Positions 1 to 8,206 of a stretch of DNA of 24,048 nucleotides are shown piece after piece. A model generated the notes under the pieces. The model worked only from the letters and a program-made list of their open reading frames with translations. It ran no database searches and was not told the DNA's origin. The stretch comes from UMGS1613 sp963616135. GTDB lineage: Bacteria; Bacillota_I; Bacilli_A; RF39; UBA660. The stretch lies in NCBI GenBank assembly GCA_963616135.1, contig CAVEJT010000013.1, forward strand, positions 1 to 24,048. Reading direction: 5' to 3'. The stretch's first letter is position 1. Every line of letters starts with the position of its first letter. The position numbers were made by a program, and so were the translations under genes.

Positions 1-1
1 T

Positions 2-134
2 TTTGATGAGTTAATGAATGAATATAATAAAATTCTGGATATTATAAATAAATATAGGAAATAAAGATACAGGTCAAAGTGTAATGCCTATTCATGTGCA
101 TTTAATTCCTAGTAAAAAAATTATTGATTCATAA
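2..134 (+). pseudogene. Decayed C-terminal remnant of a HIT-family nucleotide hydrolase/transferase
   Basis: Two overlapping reading frames together resemble the end of a HIT protein. The frame ending at 62-64 gives a helical piece (FDELMNEYNKILDIINKY). The frame from 51 to 134 gives NIGNKDTGQSVMPIHVHLIP, which matches the family pattern N-x-G-x-x-x-GQ-V-x-H-x-H-x-H-x-IP. The first histidine of the His triad is a proline here (CCT, one base from CAT). The helix and triad are in different frames and the usual linker is missing, so I read this as a gene broken by a deletion and a frameshift. HIT proteins act on nucleotide phosphoramidates and dinucleotides; the next gene is also a nucleotide hydrolase. 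The 5' part lies outside the window, so a sequencing or assembly error cannot be excluded. Confidence 0.5.
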
Positions 135-143
135 GGAGGAAAA

Positions 144-476
144 ATGGAAAGAATATATAATAAATTGGTAAGAGATAATATTCCAGATATAATTAAAAAC
201 AAAGGAGAAGAGCCTATCACTAAGAATTTGAATGAAAAAGACTATAAACAAGAATTGGAAAAAAAATTATATGAAGAATATAAGGAAGTTATTGAATCTT
301 ATGGCGAAGACAGAATAGAAGAGTTAGCAGATATGATTGAGGTTATAAGAGCTTTAGCCAAACTAGAAAATAAAGAATTAAAAGACGTTGTTTCAATTGC
401 AGATGAGAAGAGTAAAAAAAGAGGGGCTTTCAATAATAGAATATTTCTTGAAAAAGTAATAGAACCAAATGAATAA
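144..476 (+). CDS. MazG-like nucleoside triphosphate pyrophosphohydrolase (phosphoribosyl-ATP pyrophosphohydrolase-like)
   Basis: The 110-residue protein begins YNKLVRDNIPDIIKNKG, the characteristic opening of the small all-alpha NTP pyrophosphohydrolases of the MazG/HisE superfamily. The acidic metal-binding helices follow: KLYEEYKEVIES at about residues 41-53 and EELADMIEVIRAL at about 58-71, supplying the E-x-x-E and E-x-x-D carboxylates. The tail KRGAFNNRIFLEKV is typical too. Such enzymes hydrolyse a nucleoside triphosphate to the monophosphate and pyrophosphate, usually as cytosolic house-cleaning of non-canonical nucleotides; the substrate cannot be read from sequence. The ATG follows AAGGAGG at 133-139 with good spacing. 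The HIT-like remnant just upstream may once have shared its transcript. Confidence 0.82.
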   Translation: MERIYNKLVRDNIPDIIKNKGEEPITKNLNEKDYKQELEKKLYEEYKEVIESYGEDRIEELADMIEVIRALAKLENKELKDVVSIADEKSKKRGAFNNRIFLEKVIEPNE

Positions 477-773
477 AGTTTATTAGTTTGTGAATAGCAA
501 TTCAAAAATTAAAATATTTAATTATATAACATAATAGAAATGTTTTAAGTATATATAATAGGTTATAAATAATATTTTCTATAAAACGAAAATATTATTT
601 TTATGCAGGGTTAATTTAGTATAATATTTATAAATTAAATTATTGTAATTATTAAATTTAATAATATAAGTAAACAAAATAAAATAATATATATAAATAG
701 TGCTATTGTTTTATTTTTCTTAGTAAAATCAATGAAAAATAGGTAAAAATTTGTAAAAAAAGTTAAAAAATTG
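477..773. other. Non-coding AT-rich spacer
   Basis: Nearly 300 bases of very AT-rich sequence contain no convincing reading frame or RNA gene. The only structure I see is the inverted repeat at 567-600. The HU promoter begins at 774. Confidence 0.6.
567..602. terminator. AT-rich hairpin, possible terminator
   Basis: A 13-bp perfect stem (567-579 with 588-600, each arm containing one G or C) encloses the 8-base loop TATAAAAC and runs into TTTTT at 598-602. It could end the transcript of the 144-476 gene, but with a single G-C pair it would be weak. It lies 90 bases past the stop codon. Confidence 0.35.
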
Positions 774-802
774 TTGCAATCAATACTCTAATATGGTAAT
801 AT
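774..802 (+). promoter_or_regulatory. Sigma-A promoter of the HU gene
   Basis: TTGCAA (774-779), a 17-bp spacer and TAATAT (797-802), preceded by the extended -10 dinucleotide TG at 794-795. Predicted transcription starts near 809, about 43 bases before the HU start codon. Confidence 0.7.
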
Positions 803-851
803 TAAATTGTAAGCAAGGTAGCTTATTTAATTAGATAGGGAGGTAGTCAAT

Positions 852-1124
852 ATGACTAAAACAGATTTAGTAAATTATATAGCTGAAGAAGCTGGATTAA
901 CAAAAGCAGATGCTACTCGTGCTCTTGATGCATTTATGGGTGGAGTAACTAAAGGATTAAAAGAAGAAGGAAAAGTAGCTTTAACAGGTTTCTGTACTTT
1001 CGTTGCTAAAAAGAAAGAAGCAAAAGAAGGACGTAACCCAAGAACTGGTGAAACTGTTAAAATTCCAGCACGTATTGCTGTAACAGTTAAAGCAGGATCT
1101 AAATTAAAAGACGCTTTAAACTAA
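852..1124 (+). CDS. hup: HU-family nucleoid DNA-binding protein
   Basis: The protein is 90 residues, the usual HU length. It starts MTKTDLVNYIAEEAGLTKAD, as the N-terminal helical dimerisation body does. It continues into the beta-arm region with VALTGFCTFVAKKK (usually G-F-G-x-F) and the DNA-intercalating arm motif GRNPRTGE at about residues 60-67, ending in the usual K-A-G-S-K-L-K-D. HU homodimers bend and compact chromosomal DNA and assist replication, repair and recombination. The glycine of the common GFGTF motif is a cysteine here. An AGGGAGGT ribosome site precedes the ATG. The gene is monocistronic, with its own promoter (774-802) and terminator (1142-1163). Its codon choice is less AT-extreme than its neighbours, as expected for an abundant protein. 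Confidence 0.97.
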   Translation: MTKTDLVNYIAEEAGLTKADATRALDAFMGGVTKGLKEEGKVALTGFCTFVAKKKEAKEGRNPRTGETVKIPARIAVTVKAGSKLKDALN

Positions 1125-1141
1125 TTTAGATTATGTAAACT

Positions 1142-1163
1142 AAAAGGACTTTGTCCTTTTTTT
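1142..1163 (+). terminator. Rho-independent terminator of the HU gene
   Basis: A perfect 8-bp stem AAAAGGAC / GTCCTTTT with a TTT loop, followed by a T run (1157-1163). Confidence 0.88.
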
Positions 1164-1164
1164 C

Positions 1165-1193
1165 TTTAAATAAAATAAAATTAGTGATATAAT
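1165..1193 (+). promoter_or_regulatory. Extended -10 promoter of the lipoprotein-murD-eno operon
   Basis: TTTAAA (1165-1170), a 17-bp spacer, then TGA-TATAAT (TG at 1185-1186, hexamer 1188-1193). The ATG is at 1209, so the predicted 5' leader is only about 9 bases and the AGGTGAT ribosome site (1199-1205) lies at the very 5' end. Confidence 0.6.
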
Positions 1194-1208
1194 TAAATAG
1201 GTGATACT

Positions 1209-1667
1209 ATGAAGGTGTTATTAAAAATGTTTTGTTTAATATCTATACTTTTCTTGGTTGGATGTGGTAGGGATAAATATAAAACTTGTAATATGAATAT
1301 TACTAATAAATCACAAGAGTATACACAGAATTCTAATTATAAAGTATATTATAGAGGTAATTATGTAACGAAAATAGTTAAGTATGATAATTATATGACT
1401 GATAATGAGGTTACTTTAGATTATTTAGTTCAGTCTAAAAAATTAGAGTTAGCTGATTTTTCTGATGTTTATGGTGGTTTAGAATATAATGTCGCACTTG
1501 ATGAAAATAATATAAAAATACAAGCTATAATAGATATGAGTAAAGTTGATATAGATAAATTAAAAGTAAATGATTATTTAGATTATGATTATGTAAGTTC
1601 AGATAGATTGACTTTAACAGGCGCTAAATATTTTTATGAAGCTAAAGGGTTTACTTGTGACATATAA
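1209..1667 (+). CDS. Lipoprotein, YehR/DUF1307-like
   Basis: A 152-residue protein with a lipoprotein signal: a short basic start, a hydrophobic stretch and the lipobox L-V-G-C, with Cys19 as the lipidation site, so it should be anchored on the outer face of the membrane. The mature part alternates short strands (YKVYYRGNYVTKIVKY) with acidic segments and resembles the YehR/DUF1307 lipoproteins, whose function is unknown. Mature-chain cysteines near residues 27 and 150 might pair. The ATG follows AGGTGAT. It is the first gene of an operon with murD 18 bases downstream. Lipoprotein assignment is firm; family assignment is moderate. Confidence 0.72.
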   Translation: MKVLLKMFCLISILFLVGCGRDKYKTCNMNITNKSQEYTQNSNYKVYYRGNYVTKIVKYDNYMTDNEVTLDYLVQSKKLELADFSDVYGGLEYNVALDENNIKIQAIIDMSKVDIDKLKVNDYLDYDYVSSDRLTLTGAKYFYEAKGFTCDI

Positions 1668-1685
1668 TTAATAGGAGGTTTTAAT

Positions 1686-3020
1686 ATGTATAATGATAAA
1701 AAAATATTAGTTTTAGGTATGGCTCGTAGTGGTTATGAGGTATCTAAATTACTTAGTAAATATAATAATAAAATAATAATTACAGATAAGAAAGATCAAA
1801 ATGAAGAACATATAAATGAATTAAAAAATTTAGGTGTTGAATTTATTAAAAGTGAAGATCCTATTGAATTATTAGATTCTAGTTTTGATTTAGTTATAAA
1901 AAATCCAGGAATTAGATATGATCATCCTTTAATACTAAAAGCAAATAAATTAGGTATTAAGGTTGAAAATGAAGTTGAGGTAGCATACCATTTCCTACCT
2001 AAAGATGCTTTTATAATTGCAGTAACAGGTTCTAATGGAAAAACAACTACTACAACGTTGTGTTATGAATTTGCTAAGAAAACAGGTAAAAATGTTCATT
2101 TAGGTGGAAATATAGGTTATCCACTTTCTCAAATAGTATCAGATGTTAATGATGGGGATGTAGTTGTTCTTGAGATATCTGCTCAACAATTACATGATTG
2201 TTATGATTTTAATCCTAATGTAAGTATACTTACTAATTTAACTCCCGTTCATATAGATTTCTTTGGAAGTTATGAAAATTATATAAATCATAAATTAAAA
2301 ATATTTATGAATCATACTAGTAATAATATTGCAGTTTTAAATAAATCAAACAAAGATGAATTTGAAGCTACTAAAAATATTAAATCTAAGAAAGTGTATT
2401 TTTCTAGTATAGAGGAAGCTGATGCTTGTATTAGAGATAATGCAATATACTATAATGGAGAAAAAATAATAGATATAAAAGATATTAAGGTAAAAGGAAA
2501 GCATAATTATGAAAATATTATGTGTGCGATAATTGCTACTAAAGTTCTTGGAATAACTAATGAACAAATAAAAGAAGTATTGAGTACATTTACAGGTGTG
2601 GAACACCGTATAGAATTTGTTAAAAATATAAATAATAGATCTTTTTATAATGATTCTAAAGCTACTAATGTAAAATCAACAGAAATTGCACTTAATTCAT
2701 TTGATACACCAACTATTCTTTTATTAGGTGGATTAGATAGGGGACATTCTTTTGAGGATTTAAGTGATGATTTAAGTCATGTAAAATATATTATATGTTA
2801 TGGAGAAACTAAAAATAGAATTAAGGATTTTGCTGATAGTAAAGGTATTGATTGTAAAGTAGTTGATACTTTAAAAGATGCAACTTTATTAGCATACGAA
2901 TTATCTAGTGAAGGAGATACAATCCTTTTAAGTCCTGCTTGTGCATCTTGGGATCAATTTCCTGATTTTGAGACAAGGGGTAAATTATTTAAGGAAGTTA
3001 TAAACAGTATTCATGAATAG
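1686..3020 (+). CDS. murD: UDP-N-acetylmuramoyl-L-alanine--D-glutamate ligase
   Basis: MurD adds D-glutamate to UDP-MurNAc-L-Ala with ATP hydrolysis, a cytosolic step of peptidoglycan precursor synthesis. The 444 residues show the three Mur-ligase domains: an N-terminal UDP-binding fold (VLGMARSGYEVSKLL), the ATP-binding P-loop TGSNGKTTTT at about residues 114-123 followed by GGNIGYPL, and a C-terminal domain with EHRIEFV, YNDSKATN at about 319-326 and LGGLDRG. The C-terminal SPACASWDQF is a good MurD signature. Length matches the family (about 440-450). AGGAGG precedes the ATG. It sits between the lipoprotein gene and an overlapping unknown gene. Its presence shows that this organism makes peptidoglycan, unlike wall-less Mollicutes. 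Confidence 0.96.
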   Translation: MYNDKKILVLGMARSGYEVSKLLSKYNNKIIITDKKDQNEEHINELKNLGVEFIKSEDPIELLDSSFDLVIKNPGIRYDHPLILKANKLGIKVENEVEVAYHFLPKDAFIIAVTGSNGKTTTTTLCYEFAKKTGKNVHLGGNIGYPLSQIVSDVNDGDVVVLEISAQQLHDCYDFNPNVSILTNLTPVHIDFFGSYENYINHKLKIFMNHTSNNIAVLNKSNKDEFEATKNIKSKKVYFSSIEEADACIRDNAIYYNGEKIIDIKDIKVKGKHNYENIMCAIIATKVLGITNEQIKEVLSTFTGVEHRIEFVKNINNRSFYNDSKATNVKSTEIALNSFDTPTILLLGGLDRGHSFEDLSDDLSHVKYIICYGETKNRIKDFADSKGIDCKVVDTLKDATLLAYELSSEGDTILLSPACASWDQFPDFETRGKLFKEVINSIHE

Positions 3021-3459
3021 AAAACAATTAATTTTAGATGAACAATATTTTCCATACTATAATATGACTTTAGAAGAAAGAAATTTTTATTTAAAGCTAC
3101 TAAGAAATTGTAAAGATATTTGTTCAACAGAGCAAAAAGTAAATAATCAAGATAAGTGTGAAATAGTTGAAATGTCTTTAAGAAAGAATGATGAAAATGA
3201 TATATATGCACAAGGTTCTCTTATAATTAATGGAGAAGTTAGATGTATAGATGCTGATATATTTAAGGATGATAAAAAAATATTTGTTGATATGCATGTT
3301 ACAAGGTTATGTAATGAATTTTCTAAAAAAGAGTATAGAGTGCTTGATATATTTGAAATACAATCTAATAAATTAAAGAGAACTAGTGAATATAATTACG
3401 ATATGAAAAAAAATACAAATGAACTAAATGATAAAGAAATAAAGGAGAGATTAAAATGA
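3013..3459 (+). CDS. Uncharacterised 148-residue protein coupled to murD and eno
   Basis: I do not recognise this family. The chain is cytosolic: there is no signal peptide or membrane segment. A helical N-terminal region (MTLEERNFYLKLLRNC) is followed by a predicted beta section (IYAQGSLIINGEVRCIDADIF, then KKIFVDMHVTRL) and a charged, probably disordered tail. Its start overlaps the last 8 bases of murD, and its stop overlaps the enolase start in an ATGA. This indicates translational coupling through the three genes. There is no separate Shine-Dalgarno site inside murD, so initiation probably depends on ribosomes ending murD. The gene ends in TGA, the only TGA stop among the complete genes here, with TAG two codons later in frame. 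Confidence 0.75.
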   Translation: MNRKQLILDEQYFPYYNMTLEERNFYLKLLRNCKDICSTEQKVNNQDKCEIVEMSLRKNDENDIYAQGSLIINGEVRCIDADIFKDDKKIFVDMHVTRLCNEFSKKEYRVLDIFEIQSNKLKRTSEYNYDMKKNTNELNDKEIKERLK

Positions 3460-4691
3460 AAATAGTAAATGTAATAGGACGAGAAATATTAGATTCTAGA
3501 GGTAATCCTACAGTAGAAGTTGATGTAGTTCTTGAAAATGGAACAATAGGAAGAGCTGCAGTTCCAAGTGGTGCTTCTACAGGTATTAGAGAGGCTATTG
3601 AATTAAGAGATAAAGATTATACTAGATATAATGGATTAGGTGTACTAACAGCTGTTAATAATGTAAATACAGAATTAAAAGATCTTGTAGTTGGAATGGA
3701 TTCAAATGATCAAGAAAAAATAGATTATGCTATGATTAAGTTAGATGGAACTAAAAATAAAGCAAGACTTGGTGCTAATGCTATTTTGGGAGTATCTATG
3801 GCTGTATTAGTAGCTAATGCAAAAGCAGCAGGAAAACCTTTATATAAGTTTGTTGGAGAAGGTAAAACTTTACCAGTACCTATGATGAATATTATCAATG
3901 GTGGGGCTCATGCAGATAATAATTTAGATTTTCAAGAATATATGATAATTCCAAATAGAGACACTATTAAAGAAAGAGTTAGGGTTGGATCTGAGGTTTT
4001 TCATGCATTAAAGAAAATATTAAAAGAGAATGGATATTCAACAGGTGTAGGTGATGAAGGTGGATTTGCTCCTAATTTAAATAATAATGAAGAAGGATTT
4101 AAGTTTATTATGCAAGCAATAGAATCTGCTGGATATAAACCTGGTGTAGATGTAAATATTGCTATTGATGTTGCTGCTTCGGAATTTTATGAAGATGGAA
4201 TTTATAATTTAAAAGGTGAAAATAAAAAATTAACACGTGAACAATTAGTTGATTTTTATATAGAATTAATAAATAAATATCCTATTATTTCGATAGAAGA
4301 TCCAGTAGATGAAGATGATTTTGAAGGATTTAGTCTTATAACACAAAAAATAGGTGATAAAGTTCAATTGGTTGGAGATGATTTATTTGTAACTAATCGA
4401 GAATATTTACAAAAAGGAATAGATATGAAAGCTGGGAATGCTATTTTACTTAAAGTTAATCAAATAGGTACTATTACTGAAACTATAGAAACTATAAAGT
4501 TAGCTAAGGAAAATGGTTATAAAACTATTATATCTCATAGAAGTGGTGAGACTGAGGATACTACTATAGCATCTTTAGCTGTTGGTCTTGATTTAGGTCA
4601 AATTAAAACTGGATCTATGTCACGTACTGATAGAATTTGTAAATATAATGAACTTATGAGAATAGAAGAGGACATAAAAAAAGGAAATTAG
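3456..4691 (+). CDS. eno: Enolase (phosphopyruvate hydratase)
   Basis: Enolase interconverts 2-phosphoglycerate and phosphoenolpyruvate in glycolysis with Mg2+. Conserved sites are visible in order: GREILDSRGNPTVEVDV at the N-terminus, the SGAST loop, NIINGGAHADN, the catalytic glutamate in GDEGGFAP (about residue 200), metal ligands in IEDP and GDDL, the catalytic lysine in LLKVNQIG (about 332), and SHRSGETED (about 359-367). At 411 residues it is shorter than the usual 420-435, lacking some 10-15 residues at the C-terminus, but no catalytic residue is lost. AAAGGAGAG precedes the ATG, which overlaps the previous gene's TGA. It is the last gene of the operon; the terminator is at 4728-4760. 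Enolase in an operon with murD, rather than with other glycolytic genes, is unusual. Confidence 0.97.
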   Translation: MKIVNVIGREILDSRGNPTVEVDVVLENGTIGRAAVPSGASTGIREAIELRDKDYTRYNGLGVLTAVNNVNTELKDLVVGMDSNDQEKIDYAMIKLDGTKNKARLGANAILGVSMAVLVANAKAAGKPLYKFVGEGKTLPVPMMNIINGGAHADNNLDFQEYMIIPNRDTIKERVRVGSEVFHALKKILKENGYSTGVGDEGGFAPNLNNNEEGFKFIMQAIESAGYKPGVDVNIAIDVAASEFYEDGIYNLKGENKKLTREQLVDFYIELINKYPIISIEDPVDEDDFEGFSLITQKIGDKVQLVGDDLFVTNREYLQKGIDMKAGNAILLKVNQIGTITETIETIKLAKENGYKTIISHRSGETEDTTIASLAVGLDLGQIKTGSMSRTDRICKYNELMRIEEDIKKGN

Positions 4692-4727
4692 AAAAAATAA
4701 TAGTATAATAATATTGGGAAGAGTTAA

Positions 4728-4760
4728 AAAACTAGGGTTTGTAAAATCTCTAGTTTTATT
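4728..4760 (+). terminator. Rho-independent terminator after enolase
   Basis: A 10-bp stem AAAACTAGGG / CTCTAGTTTT (4728-4737 with 4748-4757, one G-T pair) encloses a 10-base loop; the tail is TTTTATT. Confidence 0.7.
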
Positions 4761-4799
4761 ATGAAATACTAAAAAATATTATTTTTATTTTGATTTATA

Positions 4800-4808
4800 T
4801 GTTATAAT
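4800..4808 (+). promoter_or_regulatory. Extended -10 promoter of ftsK
   Basis: TG-T-TATAAT (TG at 4800-4801, hexamer 4803-4808) with no good -35. It lies 25 bases before the ATG at 4834. Confidence 0.5.
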
Positions 4809-4833
4809 ATTTATATAGGCTATGGAGGTTTTT

Positions 4834-7017
4834 ATGGCAAAGAAAAAGAAAAGAAAAGAAGAAAATGTTGAACAAAGTGGATATATAATAGAACTAAAGG
4901 GTATTTTATTAATTTTAGTAGCAATCATAGGTTTATGTCCATTTGGTATAGTAGCTAATTTTATTAAAGGCTTTTCTTGCTTTTTAGTAGGAACTTTATG
5001 GGCTCCATTTTTAGTTTCTATTGGTATAATAGGATTATGTACTATTATTAAAAGAAAATTTCCTAAAATATTAACTGGAAAAACGATAGGCCTTTTTGTA
5101 ATATTAATAGGAGTATTAACTCTTTTACATATGAATTATATCAAAGCAGATGGAATTAATCCTGATAAATTTGACATATTAAAAAATGGAACAGAAGTTG
5201 TTAAATCTACAATAGATAATGTAATGAAATATATCAATGAAAAAATAGGTTGTCCTGAGACTGGTGGAGGAGTAATTGGCGCAGTATTTATAAGTATATT
5301 TACGGCTCTCTTAACTCTTAATGGTACTAAATTTATATGTATTGCACTTATATTATGTGGAATTATAATTTATACAGGATTATCTTTATATGAAGTATTT
5401 AAGAAAACAGGTGATGAGGTTAAGAAAGTTGCTGGTAAGGTACATATGCCAAAAAGAGAAAAGAAACCTAAGAAATTGGTTGAAGAATCTGAAGAAATTA
5501 AAGAACCGGTTGAAGAACCTGTAATAGAAAATCATGAAAACAGTAATACTCAAGTAGAAAGAAATAATAAAAAATATTCTTTTCCACCTATTACATTGTT
5601 AAATAAACCATTAAAAAATGATAATAAAGATAATGACATTGCTATTAAAAATAATATACCTATATTAGTTCAAGTATTGAAAGACTTTGGAATAGAAGCA
5701 CATGTGGTAGATTCACATGTTGGTCCTGCAGTAACACAATATGAATTAGAAATAAAAGCAGGAACAAAAGTTAGTAAGATACTTAGTTTAAATAGAGAAA
5801 TAGCTTTAGCGCTTGCTGCTAAAGATGTTCGTATTCAAGCACCTATACCTGGAAAAAACACAATAGGTATAGAATTACCTAATAAAAGTATATCAATGGT
5901 AACAGTAAGAGAGGTTTTAGCAAGCGTTCCATCAAGTAAATCAAATTCTAAGTTACTTGCTGTACTTGGAAGAGATATTATGGGTAATCCACAATGGATG
6001 GAAATTAATAAAACACCACATCTTTTAGTTGCTGGATCAACTGGTAGTGGTAAATCTGTGTGTATAAATAGTATACTAGCTTCAATTCTTATGAGAGCTA
6101 AACCAGAAGAAGTAAAATTAGTACTTGTAGATCCTAAAAAAGTAGAACTTTCAATATATAATGGAGTACCTCATTTACTTGCTCCAGTTGTAACTGATCC
6201 AAAAAGAGCTAATGTAGCGCTTAAAAGAATTGTATCAGAAATGGAACGTCGTTATGATGTATTTGAAGAAAGTAAAACGAAAAATATAGAAAGTTATAAT
6301 GCTTATATAGATAAAAAGAATGAAGGATTACCTGAAGATGCAAAAGAAAAAAGAATGCCTTATATAGTTGTAATAATAGACGAACTTGCAGATTTGATGT
6401 TAGTAGCCGCAAAAGAAGTAGAAGATTCTATTATGAGAATAACTCAAATGGCACGTGCTGCAGGTATTCATTTAATTGTTGCAACTCAAAGACCATCTAC
6501 AGATGTAATCACAGGTGTAGTAAAAGCAAATATACCATCTCGTATTTCATTTGCTGTATCAAGTGGTATAGACTCAAGAACTATACTTGATATGGTAGGT
6601 GCAGAAAAACTTCTTGGAAAAGGTGATATGTTATTCCTACCACAAGGAACAAATGCACCACTTCGTATTCAAGGAACATTTATTTCAGAAGATGAAACAA
6701 AGGCTATAGTAGATTTTGTTTGTAATCAACAAAAAGCACATTATGATGAAACTCTTCTTATGTCAGATGAAGAGAAAGGTGCAACTACTATGGTAGAATC
6801 AAAAGATGATTATGAAGAACCTTTATATAATGAAATAGTTGATTTTGTTGTATCTCAAGGTAAAGCTAGTGCATCTCTTTTACAACGTAGATTTAGACTT
6901 GGATATAATAGAGCAGCAAGATGTATAGATTTATTAGAAGATAGAGGAATAGTAGGTCCACAGAATGGTTCTAAACCTCGTGAAGTTTTAGTAAAACAAG
7001 AAAATGAAGAAGAATAA
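4834..7017 (+). CDS. ftsK: DNA translocase FtsK/SpoIIIE
   Basis: A septum-anchored ATP-driven motor that pumps chromosomal DNA through the closing division site. The N-terminal part has four hydrophobic segments within about residues 17-190, then a Lys/Glu/Pro-rich linker. The motor follows: Walker A AGSTGSGKS (about 399-408), Walker B IVVIIDELADLM (about 510-520) and ATQRPSTDVITG. The C-terminal winged-helix gamma domain (about 660-727, with GKASASLLQRRFRLGYNRA) recognises polarity sequences. I chose ATG 4834 (727 residues) because GGAGG at 4824-4828 is correctly spaced for it; the ATG at 4822 overlaps that site and would add only MEVF. It probably shares a transcript with the SPOR gene and radC. 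It could serve division or sporulation; sequence alone does not separate FtsK from SpoIIIE. Confidence 0.95.
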   Translation: MAKKKKRKEENVEQSGYIIELKGILLILVAIIGLCPFGIVANFIKGFSCFLVGTLWAPFLVSIGIIGLCTIIKRKFPKILTGKTIGLFVILIGVLTLLHMNYIKADGINPDKFDILKNGTEVVKSTIDNVMKYINEKIGCPETGGGVIGAVFISIFTALLTLNGTKFICIALILCGIIIYTGLSLYEVFKKTGDEVKKVAGKVHMPKREKKPKKLVEESEEIKEPVEEPVIENHENSNTQVERNNKKYSFPPITLLNKPLKNDNKDNDIAIKNNIPILVQVLKDFGIEAHVVDSHVGPAVTQYELEIKAGTKVSKILSLNREIALALAAKDVRIQAPIPGKNTIGIELPNKSISMVTVREVLASVPSSKSNSKLLAVLGRDIMGNPQWMEINKTPHLLVAGSTGSGKSVCINSILASILMRAKPEEVKLVLVDPKKVELSIYNGVPHLLAPVVTDPKRANVALKRIVSEMERRYDVFEESKTKNIESYNAYIDKKNEGLPEDAKEKRMPYIVVIIDELADLMLVAAKEVEDSIMRITQMARAAGIHLIVATQRPSTDVITGVVKANIPSRISFAVSSGIDSRTILDMVGAEKLLGKGDMLFLPQGTNAPLRIQGTFISEDETKAIVDFVCNQQKAHYDETLLMSDEEKGATTMVESKDDYEEPLYNEIVDFVVSQGKASASLLQRRFRLGYNRAARCIDLLEDRGIVGPQNGSKPREVLVKQENEEE

Positions 7018-7068
7018 AATTCGACAAATATAAACTAATTATTAAGCTACAATAAAAATGGTGATAGT

Positions 7069-7533
7069 ATGAAAAAATATTTTTTTACACTCTTAGTAGC
7101 TTTAGTAATTGGTTTTTTTCTTGCAGATTTATTTATTAGTCAATATACTAGTCCATCTAGTATAAAAGTATCTAATATAGGTGAAGAATTGTATTTTGTA
7201 CAATATGGAGTATTCTCTACAAAAGAGAGTATGGAAGAAAATACTATTTCGTTAGAAAATTATGTATATAGTATAGAAAATGACTTATATTATGTATATA
7301 TAGGTATAACAAAAGATAGTGATAATGTAGCAAAAATACAAAGTTATTTTAATGATATTGGATATGATACTATAGTAAAGAATTATTATATTTCAAATAA
7401 ATCATTTTTAGAACAATTAAAAAACTATGATAATCTGTTAAAAGAAACAACTGATAAAGTAGCTATTTCTTCTATAATTAATCAAGTATTAATTAAATAT
7501 GAGGAGGTAGTAATAAGTGGGAGTCAAAATTAA
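7069..7533 (+). CDS. SPOR-domain membrane protein, SpoIIB-like
   Basis: A 154-residue protein with one N-terminal membrane helix (about residues 4-24) and an outside domain. The part from about residue 40 to 90 (LYFVQYGVFSTKESMEEN, then YYVYIGITKDSDNVAKIQSY) has the strand-helix-strand-helix pattern of SPOR domains, which bind denuded peptidoglycan glycan at division septa. In Bacillus subtilis the order is spoIIB-maf-radC-mreBCD, with SpoIIB a SPOR protein acting at the sporulation septum. Here the gene lies directly before radC-mreC-mreD, supporting a SpoIIB-like identity by position. The start follows GGTGATAGT. Its last 17 bases overlap radC, and the radC ribosome site lies within this gene, so the two are coupled. 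Similarity is at pattern level. Confidence 0.6.
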   Translation: MKKYFFTLLVALVIGFFLADLFISQYTSPSSIKVSNIGEELYFVQYGVFSTKESMEENTISLENYVYSIENDLYYVYIGITKDSDNVAKIQSYFNDIGYDTIVKNYYISNKSFLEQLKNYDNLLKETTDKVAISSIINQVLIKYEEVVISGSQN

Positions 7534-8206
7534 AGATATTCCTAAATCAGATAGACCTTTTGAACGCCTTATTATGTATGGAGTAGAAAGTCTATCCAAT
7601 GAAGAATTACTTGCTATAATATTTAAAACAGGTACTAGAGGGATATCTTCTAAAGAACTTGGAAGTAGTTTATTAAGTAGTTTAGGTAGTATAAAAAAAT
7701 TAAATGATATAGACTATAATTATTTAAAAAACTTTAAGGGTATTGGTATGAGTAAAGCTTGTAATTTGCTTGCTTCTATAGAACTTGGTAAAAGGATTAA
7801 TAGGGAAGTAGATAATATAATAAATACTAAATTAAATAGTGCTTCACTAGTATATAAATTCTATAAAGATAAAATAGGTAATAAAAAACAAGAATATTTT
7901 TATTGTGTATATTTAGATAATAATAAAAAAATTATATCTGATAAATTACTTTTTATAGGTACACTAAATTATAGTGTGGTACATCCAAGAGAGGTATTTA
8001 AAGAAGCTTACTTAGTTGGAGCAAGCGCTATAATATGCATTCATAATCATCCTAGTGGAAATGTACTTCCTAGTAGACAAGATTATGATGTTACAAATAA
8101 TTTAATTAAGGTAGGACAACTACTAGGTATAAAATTAGTGGACCATATTATAATTAGTAAAAATAATTACTATAGTTTTGTAGAAAATAATGATATAACC
8201 TTTTAA
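7517..8206 (+). CDS. radC: RadC/YeeS-family JAMM protein
   Basis: The 229-residue protein has the two-part RadC layout: an N-terminal helix-hairpin-helix region (LSNEELLAIIFKTGTRG and FKGIGMSKACNLLASIELGKR) and a C-terminal JAMM metalloprotease-like domain with HNHPSGNVLPSRQD (about residues 175-188) and upstream VHPREVFKEA. The JAMM motif supplies two histidines and an aspartate for zinc. The cellular role of RadC is unsettled despite its historical DNA-repair name. It starts at GTG 7517, with AGGAGGT at 7502-7508. In Bacillus it sits next to mreBCD, as here next to mreC and mreD. Confidence 0.93.
   Translation: MGVKIKDIPKSDRPFERLIMYGVESLSNEELLAIIFKTGTRGISSKELGSSLLSSLGSIKKLNDIDYNYLKNFKGIGMSKACNLLASIELGKRINREVDNIINTKLNSASLVYKFYKDKIGNKKQEYFYCVYLDNNKKIISDKLLFIGTLNYSVVHPREVFKEAYLVGASAIICIHNHPSGNVLPSRQDYDVTNNLIKVGQLLGIKLVDHIIISKNNYYSFVENNDITF

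Noticed and set aside
4822..4833. Upstream ATG for ftsK giving MEVF before MAKKKK
   Set aside because: This ATG overlaps the GGAGG that serves the ATG at 4834.
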